Shown in pieces: positions 34,025 through 42,650 of a stretch of 64,000 nucleotides of DNA. Location of the stretch: positions 1 through 64,000 of the forward strand of contig CAZENR010000005.1 in NCBI GenBank assembly GCA_964513925.1. Reading direction: 5' to 3'. Origin of the DNA: DAORHV01 sp964513925. GTDB taxonomy: Bacteria; Patescibacteriota; Gracilibacteria; Peribacterales; Peribacteraceae. The translations under genes were made by a program, and so were the position numbers. Under the pieces are notes generated by a model. The model searched no databases and had not been told where the DNA came from. It worked only from the letters and a program-made list of their open reading frames with translations. Position 1 is the stretch's first letter. Each line of letters starts with the position of its first letter.

Positions 34025-34765
34025 ATGGCACAAACTTCAGTCACATCGAACCAAAACGTTTGGTTTGGAGTCTCTATGGGACTCATGGGCCTTATCGTAG
34101 GCTTCGTCGTAGCTACATTCATGAATGGCTCCATGGTCCTGCAGCCTGCAACAGACCGACTGGCAGCTCCGAAAGCACCAAATGCCCCGGCATCTGCTCC
34201 AGCTGCGCAGCCCACTGCAAAGCAGGCAACGCAGGTCGTTCCTGTAGGACCAAATGACCACATTAAAGGTAACCCAAATGCGAAACTGGTTCTGATCGAG
34301 TACTCTGACTTCGAGTGCCCATTCTGCGCACGCGTGCACCCGACCATCAAGCAGATTATGGAGAAGTACCCGAACGACGTTGCTTGGGTATACCGCCACT
34401 TCCCACTATCGTTCCACCCCAAGGCGATGCCAGCCGCTGTTGCGTCTGAGTGTGTCGCTCAGCTTGGTGGTAACGATGCATTCTGGAAGTTTGCAGATGT
34501 CGTCTTCGACGAGAAAAACTTCGATCACGTATCCACCGCAAAAGCCCTCGGTATCAACGAAGCGAAGTTCAAGGCTTGCATCGACGACAGCGCTGCGATT
34601 GTCGAGAAGATTAACCAGCAGACCAAGGAGGGCTCTTTGGCCGGCGTAACCGGAACTCCGGGAAACATTCTGTACAACCCGAAGACCAAAGAGGCACGCC
34701 TTATTCCCGGCGCACGCCCAATAGAGATGTTCCTTCCGGACATCGAAGACATGCTTGGAAAATAG
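34025..34765 (+). CDS. membrane-anchored DsbA-family thiol oxidoreductase
   Basis: 246 aa. One N-terminal helix (VWFGVSMGLMGLIVGFVVATF), a Pro/Ala linker (~45-72), then a thioredoxin-like DsbA domain with YSDFECPFCARVHP (CPFC at ~98-101) and the cis-Pro loop GVTGTPGNILYN. It acts outside the membrane to make or exchange disulfides. Its likely clients include the very Cys-rich surface proteins at 43-52 kb (inference). Leader is pyrimidine/CA-rich. A bidirectional terminator follows. Confidence 0.9.
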   Translation: MAQTSVTSNQNVWFGVSMGLMGLIVGFVVATFMNGSMVLQPATDRLAAPKAPNAPASAPAAQPTAKQATQVVPVGPNDHIKGNPNAKLVLIEYSDFECPFCARVHPTIKQIMEKYPNDVAWVYRHFPLSFHPKAMPAAVASECVAQLGGNDAFWKFADVVFDEKNFDHVSTAKALGINEAKFKACIDDSAAIVEKINQQTKEGSLAGVTGTPGNILYNPKTKEARLIPGARPIEMFLPDIEDMLGK

Positions 34766-34781
34766 TTCCCCGTCTATTACA

Positions 34782-34814
34782 GAGAAAGAGCGCCGCAAGG
34801 CGCTTTTTCTTTAT
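34782..34814. terminator. bidirectional intrinsic terminator
   Basis: AGAAAG-AGCGCC-GCAA-GGCGCT-TTTTCT: a 6-bp GC stem extended by A:T pairs, with T-runs on both strands. It separates the convergent dsbA-like and aminopeptidase genes. Confidence 0.88.
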
Positions 34815-34825
34815 CTTGCTGGCAA

Positions 34826-36031
34826 CTAGACGGTGAACATGCCGTCTTTAAAGATCACTTTCTTGCTGCCACCCGGGAGTGTGGCGGTAACGACGCGATC
34901 CTCCGTGGAAATGATGTCGGTATGCTCGGGCGAATCGTTATAGCCCCAAGCGTCCCACTCAGCCTCAGTGGGCTTGGACATATCGCCGGGGTAGCTGTCT
35001 TTGTACGCGCGGCCAAGGGCAACGTGGGTATTCCCGTATTCGCCACCAATGTTCTCGTCGAACAAGGTATTCGCCATGAACTTGGTGATACGAGAGAAAC
35101 GCTTGTCCGTCAGCGAGTATTCACCGATTTTATCGGCATTCTTTCGCTCGAGCATGCTATCCAGAACGTTCTGGCCTTCCTTTGCGGTTGCCTGAGTGAC
35201 AAGACCCTTGCTGAAGTGCAGCTCTACATCACGCAGGATGTTTCCGTAGCGGTACAGCGGCTGATTAAAGTAAATCTTACCCTCTGTTCCGCGCCAATCG
35301 GGCGAAATAAACAGCTCGAAGCTTGGAATGTTCCTGCCGCTGCCGCCCAACCAACGGCGGTTGGGGCCTAGCCGCACATGCAAATCGATGTTCTTGGATT
35401 CGACATGCAAGGTCTCGATAGCCAGTGCATCCAAGGCGGCCTTAATGCGCTCCTGTTCTTTGAATAACTTCTTCCAATGGGAAACGGGGTCTTGTTCACG
35501 CAAATAGCAGCCTTCGATGATTTGATCCCAATACTCCTTCAATGACATGGATGCCTCCTTCGCCATAGCTTCAGTTCCATATAAGGCAAGGGTCCATGTG
35601 AACTTGCCTTTCTGCTCTTTGGTAAACAGCCAATCGCGATACTTGCGTCTGGCATCCATAGCTTTGAACATCCTCTTTGGGTCAACGGTCTTCAATTCCG
35701 AAGGATCCGCATCGGCAATAATCGAAATCTGGTGATCGATGAGGTCTGCTTCTGCCTTCTTAAATGCCTCGGGGAAGAACGTCAGCTGATCGTCGTTGGC
35801 ATTGTCAAAGAAAATTTTGTCAGTTTGCGACGGCAACAGCTGTACTTTTGGATACGCGCCAGCCTCGAGTATGGAGCGCAGTAACGCGGAATACAGCGGC
35901 TTGGCCACATCTGGAATATTCACCTGCACTACGTCTTTGGGGCGAACGCCTCCACCACCGTTGAGTGCGAATTTGACCAGGAGATCGGCGTATTTTTGTA
36001 AAATGTCTTCGGATGGAGTGAACATACTCAT
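34826..36031 (-). CDS. M29 family aminopeptidase
   Basis: 401 aa, thermophilic aminopeptidase (AmpS/PepS) family. Key segments are GGSGRNIPSFELFISPDWRGTEG with the first Glu ligand, IGEYSL with the second, YGNTHVALGRAY with His, and PEHTDII with His/Asp for the two metal ions. It trims N-terminal residues from peptides in the cytoplasm. Full length. ATG 36031 and ATG 36025 are both possible starts. Confidence 0.9.
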   Translation of the reverse strand: MSMFTPSEDILQKYADLLVKFALNGGGGVRPKDVVQVNIPDVAKPLYSALLRSILEAGAYPKVQLLPSQTDKIFFDNANDDQLTFFPEAFKKAEADLIDHQISIIADADPSELKTVDPKRMFKAMDARRKYRDWLFTKEQKGKFTWTLALYGTEAMAKEASMSLKEYWDQIIEGCYLREQDPVSHWKKLFKEQERIKAALDALAIETLHVESKNIDLHVRLGPNRRWLGGSGRNIPSFELFISPDWRGTEGKIYFNQPLYRYGNILRDVELHFSKGLVTQATAKEGQNVLDSMLERKNADKIGEYSLTDKRFSRITKFMANTLFDENIGGEYGNTHVALGRAYKDSYPGDMSKPTEAEWDAWGYNDSPEHTDIISTEDRVVTATLPGGSKKVIFKDGMFTV

Positions 36032-36121
36032 ACTCTACAGTATTCTTTTCCGTTCACCATACGGCTGTTGTTTGTGGGACCTTGCAGACGTATACTGCAC
36101 CGGTACTTCCTTCTAAAACCC

Positions 36122-37195
36122 ATGCACCCACGCGTCCTGGCGATGTTCTTCACGGCATTTCTGCTTGTTTCTGCCTGTACGCCAGGTTCCGAAGGCCAAC
36201 AGGGGTCATCCTCTTCAAGTGAAACCAGTGTTTCTAGCCAGGCATCGGATCTTCCTGAGACCATGAATGTGACGTACACGGGCACGCTTGAGGCACTAAC
36301 CGCAACTCCTTCGGCCGATGCCAGTCACCAATTAGTCATGGACAGCGGCAGGAACATTTTAGTGCAATCCACGGATATCAATCTGCAACTTGGATCGTAC
36401 GTCGGTAAGCGTGTCGATGTTCGTGGCTCACTGAATGTTTCTGGAAGCGCACCCGTTCTTCGTGTCACCGAAGTGACTGTTTTAGGCCAAGAAAGCAGCT
36501 CCGCTTCGCGCCAAATGTGTGGCGGAATTGCGGCCTTGCCTTGTCCAGAAGGACTTGTCTGCGTAGATGACCCTTCTGACTCATGTAATCCAGACTCTGG
36601 CGGCGCGGACTGCTCGGGTGTCTGCACACAATCTTCTGCGCCATCTAGCCCCTCTTCCGTTGATGCTTCTGCTTCTTCTTCGAGCAGCTCACTGGCAGTA
36701 AAGCCGACAGTTCCTTCCTCGTCTTCATCATCGGTTGCAAAAACCCCAGTTAGCAGCGCAAGCAGCTCGTCCTCTGCAGCTCCTGCAATCGCTCCCAGCG
36801 AGCCGGTCGTCGCTCAAATGGCCAAGCAGAGCTATGCAACTTCCGGCATTTGGACGCAGAAGTACTGCACAGGACACGTCGGTTTTTGCGTACCAGTACA
36901 CAAGAATTGGTACTACAAGTCGTTCGGCGCCACGACATCTACATTGTGGCACGTTGAATTCGGCATCAGCGAAATTGACGCATTGGGACAAGGAGGTATT
37001 TCGTTAAATCTCATTTCCGGAACAGCGGAGTCAGCCGGAGGCATAGATGGCAAGACTGAAGAGAAGGCAGGCATTATTGTTGGTTATAAAAACTGGGACG
37101 GCGGAAAGCACATCCAAATCGCTGCCGACGCGCGTCTAACGGAAGCGGTTACGTATATGCTGGACCACCTGGAGCGCTACGCGCCAAACGAGTAG
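36122..37195 (+). CDS. lipoprotein with Cys-rich module and Ser-rich linker
   Basis: 357 aa. Lipobox LVSAC puts the lipidated Cys near residue 20. An OB-like beta region (VTYTGTLEALTATPS...GKRVDVRGSLNVSG) is followed by a small Cys cluster (MCGGIAALPCPEGLVC...CSGVC), a Ser/Ala/Pro linker (~180-245) and a C-terminal domain (~250-357, HVGFCVPVHKNWYYKSFG). The linker style resembles the stalk proteins at 43-52 kb. TATACT at 36091-36096 and a 25-nt leader precede ATG. Confidence 0.75.
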   Translation: MHPRVLAMFFTAFLLVSACTPGSEGQQGSSSSSETSVSSQASDLPETMNVTYTGTLEALTATPSADASHQLVMDSGRNILVQSTDINLQLGSYVGKRVDVRGSLNVSGSAPVLRVTEVTVLGQESSSASRQMCGGIAALPCPEGLVCVDDPSDSCNPDSGGADCSGVCTQSSAPSSPSSVDASASSSSSSLAVKPTVPSSSSSSVAKTPVSSASSSSSAAPAIAPSEPVVAQMAKQSYATSGIWTQKYCTGHVGFCVPVHKNWYYKSFGATTSTLWHVEFGISEIDALGQGGISLNLISGTAESAGGIDGKTEEKAGIIVGYKNWDGGKHIQIAADARLTEAVTYMLDHLERYAPNE

Positions 37196-37233
37196 TCCGT
37201 GTTAAGCCAAGGCTGTGGTACCATGTGCCATGC

Positions 37234-38082
37234 ATGCCAACGTACTCATACAAAGCCGTAGACGCAGAAGGAAAGGAAGTTAGAGGTACACTGGATGCCG
37301 ATAGTGTGGAGGCTGCAACTGCTTCGTTGCAGGAGTTGAAACTGGAGCAAATCTTCGTCACCGAAGCCATGCGCTTGCGCAAGGCGCCGCCATCCAAGTC
37401 TCCCAAGTCAACTGAGAATCCGTCGGCACCAACCTCCTTCGCATTTGAGGGCACTGCAGGGGATGGCAGTGTGCGCAGAGGCACTATTCAAGCCGAGTCG
37501 AAGCGTCATGCATTCGATAGATTGCGACGCGAGCAAAAACTGAATCTGAACATGCTATCGCCTGTCGGCGTGACGCCACAGTATAAAGACCAGGATCTGC
37601 TTCGCTGGCAGAAGCCCGCGGAATCGCAACCAAATGAGCAGCCAGTCAGCGTTTCTGTTGTGAGCAAGCCTGTTGAGCGGCTAGAAGCAGAGAAAGAGGC
37701 TGTCGTAGCGTTTCGCGATATCGAGAAGCAAATCGACCAGGCTGCAAGCCCGGCAGTCGCAGTCGCGTCAAAACCGACGGATGCAAAATATGTGCCGCTT
37801 TTAGATACCGTCCGGCTTTACGCAGGCTGGCTTCTTGCGTGGTACACCATTTTCGTTGCTGCAGGGTACTACACCTTCCAACGCACACTGCCTATCGAAA
37901 TCCCTTTCGTAGAAGGCTTCTTTTTCTCGCCACTCATTTTCCGCTTTGTTGTCGCAATGTTCTTGTTCTTGTCGCTCAGCACATTACATAAGCTGATACA
38001 TGGAAAAACACTGGCTGGAGTTGCGCTTGCAATAGCGGGTATCGCAGCCTTTGCCACACTCGCATCGTTATCCGCGTTTTAG
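37234..38082 (+). CDS. membrane protein with two GspF/PilC N-terminal-like segments
   Basis: 282 aa. The N-terminus YSYKAVDAEGKEVRGTLDADS resembles the opening of type II/IV secretion platform proteins (GspF/PilC), and FAFEGTAGDGSVRRGTIQAES (~72-92) looks like a second copy. A linker is followed by three membrane helices (YAGWLLAWYTIFVAAGYY; LIFRFVVAMFLFLSL; LAGVALAIAGIAAFATL). The helical PilC domains themselves are missing, so it is not a normal platform protein. ATG 37234 is 9 nt after TACCAT. The stop overlaps the next gene's stop by 4 nt. Confidence 0.65.
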   Translation: MPTYSYKAVDAEGKEVRGTLDADSVEAATASLQELKLEQIFVTEAMRLRKAPPSKSPKSTENPSAPTSFAFEGTAGDGSVRRGTIQAESKRHAFDRLRREQKLNLNMLSPVGVTPQYKDQDLLRWQKPAESQPNEQPVSVSVVSKPVERLEAEKEAVVAFRDIEKQIDQAASPAVAVASKPTDAKYVPLLDTVRLYAGWLLAWYTIFVAAGYYTFQRTLPIEIPFVEGFFFSPLIFRFVVAMFLFLSLSTLHKLIHGKTLAGVALAIAGIAAFATLASLSAF

Positions 38083-38738
38083 AGTCCGAGTTGCTTACGA
38101 ATTTCGTCGGCCTGGGATTGCTCGGCCTTCTTGGCATCTTGCTGCACAAACACGGACTGCAGATCCTTCCAGTCTTCGGCGTGCTTGCGCTCCAGCTGAA
38201 GTAGGTGTCGAAGGTGCTTGGGTGACAACTGGGCAAACTTGGAACGCTCCTCCTGCAAGATTTTCTGCAGCTCATCAATTTGGAACTGGCTGAGCTTTGG
38301 AATGGCCTGAATGATGCGCCACTTCTCGTCGCGGGTCAGTGAAATAGAGCCGCGTAGCAAGGTAAGAAATACCTGCTCGTCAAACTGCGTTTCCGGATGC
38401 GTTGGAACAACAATGTTCTGATTGTTCAGCGTGCCTGTAATGGAGCCGAACCTGTAATTAGCCACCTCTGCCAGAATCTTCAAATCCTCTTCGTCGTATC
38501 CCATTTCCTTAGTTGCAACAGTGCCCACAGGCGGTGGTGGCGGACTGGTGTCCTGCACCGGCGGCGGAGGCGGATTGCCGCCAGCACCAGCTGCACCCTG
38601 TGCCGGCTGCGCAGCACGCTGTGGAGGCATTGGAGCCGCACCGAAGACCTGCGAAGGATCCAAGCCGCCGGTCGGCACTGGGTCGCCCGGACGTGGAGGT
38701 GTCGGGGGGTTCTGTCCTGCGGGGTTTTGTGCGGTCAT
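38079..38738 (-). CDS. Pro-rich hypothetical protein
   Basis: 219 aa. The first ~90 residues are disordered and rich in Pro/Gly/Ala with PPPPP runs. The rest is helical and charged (DEEDLKILAEVANYRFGSITG; DELQKILQEERSKFAQLSPKHLRHLLQLERKHAEDW). No signal peptide is seen, so it is probably cytoplasmic. ATG 38738 follows TACACT and a pyrimidine leader (cctcttttctcgt); the upstream frame lies before that promoter. Family unknown. Confidence 0.6.
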   Translation of the reverse strand: MTAQNPAGQNPPTPPRPGDPVPTGGLDPSQVFGAAPMPPQRAAQPAQGAAGAGGNPPPPPVQDTSPPPPPVGTVATKEMGYDEEDLKILAEVANYRFGSITGTLNNQNIVVPTHPETQFDEQVFLTLLRGSISLTRDEKWRIIQAIPKLSQFQIDELQKILQEERSKFAQLSPKHLRHLLQLERKHAEDWKDLQSVFVQQDAKKAEQSQADEIRKQLGL

Positions 38739-38800
38739 ACGAGAAAAGAGGGTTGAATAAACATAGTGTACCACAAGACGGCCTATGCACAAGCAAGACG

Positions 38801-39271
38801 CTAATTCCTTGGCTTTTGCAAGCCGTACATGGCGATTCCCGCAGCAACAGATACATTCAGTGATTCTTTTCTGCCATTCATTGGTATGTGTACCACCGTA
38901 TCACACAGACGGAGGATCTCTTTTGGTACGCCAAGAATCTCGTGTCCAAGGACGAGGCACTGAGGTCCTTTTGGAACATACGCAGACAGTGGAACGCTGT
39001 CTTTCGTAATCTCCAGCCCGACTATGGCAAATCCATCGGCCTTCCTGCGCTGCAGCACCAATAGCGGATCCTTATCATAAGACCAGGGCACCCACTCCTC
39101 GGCACCTAGGGCGGTTTTATGTATCTCTTTTCTAGGCGGAACAGCAGTGTATCCGCAAAGATGCAGGTGAGACACACCGAACGCATCGCAGGTGCGGAAG
39201 AAGGAACCTACGTTCCACAATGACCGAATGTTGTGGGCGACAACGACAAGCTGGCAGTCTGCAGTGCTCAT
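38801..39271 (-). CDS. SpoU/TrmH-family RNA 2'-O-methyltransferase
   Basis: 156 aa. The three SPOUT motifs are clear: NIRSLWNVGSFFRTCDAFG (motif 1, ~14-32), LVLGHEILGVPKEIL (motif 2) and IPMNGRKESLNVSVAAGIAMY (motif 3), forming the trefoil-knot SAM site. It methylates tRNA or rRNA ribose; the exact position cannot be told. ATG 39271 overlaps the end of purQ by 4 nt (ATGA), so it is translationally coupled. Confidence 0.88.
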   Translation of the reverse strand: MSTADCQLVVVAHNIRSLWNVGSFFRTCDAFGVSHLHLCGYTAVPPRKEIHKTALGAEEWVPWSYDKDPLLVLQRRKADGFAIVGLEITKDSVPLSAYVPKGPQCLVLGHEILGVPKEILRLCDTVVHIPMNGRKESLNVSVAAGIAMYGLQKPRN

Positions 39272-40524
39272 GCCAGGCGGTACAGAGTCGAGGCATGTGG
39301 GTTTCCGAACACCTCCAACAATGCTGGCGACTCCATGGCCTGCTCTGTGACGTTGCGACAGTCGTAACAAACTCCACTGTCACTATCGGGGCCGAATGCA
39401 CCAGCACCTGGATCCGGCTCATCGATCCGCAGCAAGGAAATGCCTTTTAAGAACTTGGAGTCGCGCTTTTCCATCTGTTTTGCATCGTTGTTCCAACGAT
39501 AGATTTGGCCCTTCTCACGAACGTAGGCAACTTCTTTGTTCGCATTAAATACAGACAAGTTGGACAGTGCTGCAATGCAAGATTCGCGGTCTGACATGCT
39601 CAAGTAACGGTACTGCTTGAGTGATAGCGAGTCGGACAAGCGGCGGGCGGCCTGTTCTACGGTACGCTCCTCGTTGTTGGTGATGATGGTATCAATGAAC
39701 AATTCGACCGCCTTTGGCGAGCGATTGCGAACATTGAAGTGCGTTGTTGCGCCACCTGTGGGTGCAACGGTCTTCTTCCAGCGTTTGTTCTGAATCCAGC
39801 GAAACGCCGATCGGAAGTATTCGTCTCCCAGCGATGTACGCTCCGGGTGCGGCATAATTGCGACTACGTTACCAGCTGGATTGCACACTCCGGCTATGCC
39901 GCCCGTGGAGCCATTTGGAGTATACGGCAGCGTGGAAGAAACAGTCGCTTTGGCGTCGCAGTATCGGAAGGCAACCTGGCCGTTTTGTTCAAGTTCTGCA
40001 ATTAGTTCCGGGTCTTTTGTAACAAAACGTCCTTCTCCGTGAGCGATGGGTATGTGCATTGCGCCTTCCCAATCCGAAGTTGCACAGCGGTCTTTCTTGC
40101 AGGCCGGAGTAATCCAGACCCACTCGTTCAAGAAACCCGGCGAAGACCACTTGTCGTCCGACCAAACCGCATTGCGAGCCAGCGACATACGCAGACCGTC
40201 ACCCAGTGGCACAAGTCCGCTTTCAATCAGCACCTGGGCCCCGTTGCAGTTTCCAATGATCAACTTTCCTTTTTCCGACTCTTCGTGCATGTAGCGAAAC
40301 AGCGGATCTCGTGCGGCAACCATGCCAGAGCGGCCACGATCCTCGTAGCTGAAGCCGGCACCGAAGAAATACCCGTCCACATCGTGCAACTTTTCCAGAG
40401 AGTCGTTCCAGCGAAAAACAAACGGCTCGAATCCGCAGCGCTTCAAGACGCGCATGTTGTCCACTTCTCCATTACTACCGGGAAAACTGGGAATTGCGAT
40501 ACGGGGCTTCTTTTTTGCTGGCAT
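39268..40524 (-). CDS. purQ: FGAM synthase glutaminase PurQ with C-terminal extension
   Basis: The first ~255 residues are PurQ: IAIPSFPGSNGEVDN, GYFFGAGFSYEDRGRSG, nucleophile Cys in IIGNCNGAQVL (~93) and His/Glu in IMPHPERTSL. PurQ releases ammonia from Gln for PurL. Normal PurQ is 220-265 aa, but here 418 aa are present. The extra ~160 residues (FNVRNRSPKAVELFIDTIITNNEERTV... to the end) match no domain I know; a PurS-like role is possible because no purS is seen. Lies 20 nt after frr and overlaps the methyltransferase gene. Confidence 0.9.
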   Translation of the reverse strand: MPAKKKPRIAIPSFPGSNGEVDNMRVLKRCGFEPFVFRWNDSLEKLHDVDGYFFGAGFSYEDRGRSGMVAARDPLFRYMHEESEKGKLIIGNCNGAQVLIESGLVPLGDGLRMSLARNAVWSDDKWSSPGFLNEWVWITPACKKDRCATSDWEGAMHIPIAHGEGRFVTKDPELIAELEQNGQVAFRYCDAKATVSSTLPYTPNGSTGGIAGVCNPAGNVVAIMPHPERTSLGDEYFRSAFRWIQNKRWKKTVAPTGGATTHFNVRNRSPKAVELFIDTIITNNEERTVEQAARRLSDSLSLKQYRYLSMSDRESCIAALSNLSVFNANKEVAYVREKGQIYRWNNDAKQMEKRDSKFLKGISLLRIDEPDPGAGAFGPDSDSGVCYDCRNVTEQAMESPALLEVFGNPHASTLYRLA

Positions 40525-40544
40525 GCGAAACTAGTGAATACAAA

Positions 40545-41087
40545 TTAGATGGTAAGCACTTCCTGTTCCTTTTTCTTGGCTGATGAAGTGATCTTCTCAT
40601 TTGCGTCGTCTACAAGCTTCTGCAGCTCCTTCTGTGCGCGGTCGCGCTCGTCTTCATCGTCCATTTGCTTAATTGCGTCGTTTGCGACTTGGCGCTCCTG
40701 GCGAATGCGAATATGCGCAGCTTCTGCCAGCTGGCCAACAACCTTCACGATATGCTTCCGGCGCTCCTCGGTCATAGGCGGGAAGTTCAAGCGAATAACG
40801 ACGCCGTCATTGACGGGTGAAATTCCCAGGTCGGAAACCTGCAACGCCTTCTCAACTGCTCCCAGGACGGATTTGTCCCATGGCTGAATGACAATGGATC
40901 TGGCGTCCTGAACCGAAATGCTGGCAACAGACTTCAGCTCCATGCGCTGACCATACGCCTCAATGGAAATGTGCTCGACCACAGCTGCGTTTGCGCGACC
41001 GGTCTGGAGCTTGCTGAATTCCTGGTATAAGTGATCGATAGCCGCCTTTACATGGCTTTGAAACGTCGAAATTGCTGGATGTTGCAT
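40545..41087 (-). CDS. frr: ribosome recycling factor
   Basis: 180 aa, the usual RRF length. It has LQTGRANAAVVEHISIEAYG (~27-46), SIVIQPWDKSVLGAVEKAL, LNFPPMTEERRKHIVK and the long C-terminal helix (VANDAIKQMDDEDERDRAQKELQKL). With EF-G it splits post-termination ribosomes. It lies between pyrH upstream and purQ downstream; pyrH-frr is the common bacterial order. Confidence 0.97.
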   Translation of the reverse strand: MQHPAISTFQSHVKAAIDHLYQEFSKLQTGRANAAVVEHISIEAYGQRMELKSVASISVQDARSIVIQPWDKSVLGAVEKALQVSDLGISPVNDGVVIRLNFPPMTEERRKHIVKVVGQLAEAAHIRIRQERQVANDAIKQMDDEDERDRAQKELQKLVDDANEKITSSAKKKEQEVLTI

Positions 41088-41134
41088 AGTACGACGATGC
41101 TAGCACACCATTTCCTCTGCTCCAATCCCCTCCC

Positions 41135-41845
41135 CTACTGCTTTACTGTTGTCCCGACCTTCTTCCCAGTTGCGGCAGCAAGAAGCGCTCCTTTGTCATT
41201 GAAGTTGAATACGACAATCGGCAACTTGCCGTCTCTGCAAAGACTGAAGGCAGATTGATCCATGACCTGCAGGTTCTTCTCGATTGCCTCTTGGAATGAG
41301 ACGGTGTCGTAGCGCTTTGCATCCTTGTGTTTACGAGGATCTTTGTCGTAAATGCCGTCGACGTTGGAAGCCTTTAAGAGCACGTCGCATTCCAGTTCCA
41401 AGGCACGCAGGGCCGCAGCGGAATCGGTAGTGAAGAAGGGGTTTCCCGTGCCACCGGAGCAAATGACAACACGCTTCTTCTCCAGATGACGGGCGGCACG
41501 ACGACGTAGGTACGGCTCTGCAAGTTGCGGGACGTTTATCGCCGAACAAACGCGCGTATAGCAGCCGATTTTTTCAAGCGCTGACTGCAAAGCCACAGAA
41601 TTCATGATGGTTGCAAGCATTCCCATGGCATCGCTCGCGGTGCGCTCTATGCCGCTCTCGGTCGTGTCTCGGTAGCGCCAAATGTTGCCTCCGCCTACGA
41701 CAATAACCACCTGGACATCCTTCTCCACGTCTTGCTTGATTTGCTGGGCTATATCGTGAAGTTTCGAGTAATCGAAACCGAAATCTCCATTGGACAGTGC
41801 TTCTCCGGAGATCTTGAGGAGGATTCTTCGATAGGGGCTTGGCAT
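41135..41845 (-). CDS. pyrH: UMP kinase PyrH
   Basis: 236 aa. LLKISGEALSNGD (~9-21), VVIVVGGGNIWRY (~51-63), DAMGMLATIMNSVAL and TDSAAALRALELECDVLLKASNVDGIYDKDP are the bacterial amino-acid-kinase-fold UMP kinase motifs. It converts UMP to UDP. ATG 41845 matches the family N-terminus; in-frame codons further upstream run into the next gene. Confidence 0.96.
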   Translation of the reverse strand: MPSPYRRILLKISGEALSNGDFGFDYSKLHDIAQQIKQDVEKDVQVVIVVGGGNIWRYRDTTESGIERTASDAMGMLATIMNSVALQSALEKIGCYTRVCSAINVPQLAEPYLRRRAARHLEKKRVVICSGGTGNPFFTTDSAAALRALELECDVLLKASNVDGIYDKDPRKHKDAKRYDTVSFQEAIEKNLQVMDQSAFSLCRDGKLPIVVFNFNDKGALLAAATGKKVGTTVKQ

Positions 41846-41856
41846 CGCACTCGAGC

Positions 41857-42336
41857 TTACGTCTTCGGAGGCGTGTTGTCGAGCGCCTCCGCTGGCGCAG
41901 GGCTTTTTGGTTCCTGTGGTGCTTTCGGCCTGGCGAAGATTTGTTTTGCAGCGGCGAGTATGCGCATTACGTACGGACGTACGGCAAGCCAAATATCGCG
42001 CGGTGTCTTGGCGCCTGTTGCCAGGTCGCAAACGATCGGGACGCCTTCGCGCCTGCCATTTGCCGCATGGATAAAGCCAAGTAACATGCCCGACAACACA
42101 ATGAACACCAGATATCTGCCTACAAATGGCAGTATCGCAACCGGAATACTGAGCATGAACAGTATCGTCGCCTGTTTGGCGTGATACTGCACAAAGGGTG
42201 AATCCCTGCGAGATGCCAGTACAACGATGGACATAATCCAAACATAGCTGAACGCAGCAACGTCCTTATTTATGCGAACGTCGCGTTGCTCGGGCGTTTC
42301 GTCGGCAACTACGGGCTGTTCTTTCGTCGGGTCCAT
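41857..42336 (-). CDS. small membrane protein, DUF4870/Tic20-like
   Basis: 159 aa. SYVWIMSIVVLASRRDSPFVQYHAKQATILFML is the conserved core of DUF4870/Tic20-like proteins (ARRDSPFVQFHAKQG). About three membrane helices are followed by a Pro/Lys-rich cytoplasmic tail (FARPKAPQEPKSPAPAEAL). Function unknown. It ends 11 nt before pyrH and may be the first gene of the pyrH-frr-purQ-spoU transcript. Confidence 0.75.
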   Translation of the reverse strand: MDPTKEQPVVADETPEQRDVRINKDVAAFSYVWIMSIVVLASRRDSPFVQYHAKQATILFMLSIPVAILPFVGRYLVFIVLSGMLLGFIHAANGRREGVPIVCDLATGAKTPRDIWLAVRPYVMRILAAAKQIFARPKAPQEPKSPAPAEALDNTPPKT

Positions 42337-42367
42337 ATCGAGAAGTGTAGCAGTGTAAAGGCAATGA

Positions 42368-42444
42368 TGGTGCCCCGGGCAGGAGTCGAACCTGCGACCT
42401 CGATCTTAGAAGGATCTTGCTCTATCCGCCTGAGCTACCGGGGC
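42368..42444 (-). tRNA. tRNA-Arg (UCU)
   Basis: 77 nt with CCA encoded. Acceptor GCCCCGG/CCGGGGC, loop CTTCTAA giving TCT, T-arm GCAGG TTCGACT CCTGC. The anticodon stem closes with G28-C42 and inner pairs, while A27:G43 is unpaired. It reads AGA/AGG. Confidence 0.93.
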
Positions 42445-42523
42445 ATGTCTGCAGTATGAAGCACTCACCTCAAAGTTTGAAGTGCGTGCCGTCTACCCCG
42501 GAAACCAGGCATCATGCTCACGC

Positions 42524-42601
42524 TTAATGAGCGAAGACAATCAGGGCGAGCATGCCGGCAAAGCCGATCATGGCCTTACAAATCTTCTCGCGGTTGAACA
42601 T
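42524..42601 (-). CDS. possible 25-aa membrane peptide
   Basis: MFNREKICKAMIGFAGMLALIVFAH: basic start and one hydrophobic helix. On its strand TATACT near 42633-42628 and a CA-rich leader like other genes' leaders precede the ATG, which supports expression. The size makes it uncertain; it could be chance. Confidence 0.35.
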   Translation of the reverse strand: MFNREKICKAMIGFAGMLALIVFAH

Positions 42602-42650
42602 AGGTATATGTTGGTATGTGACAATAGTATAGCACAAATCCTCCCTTGCT

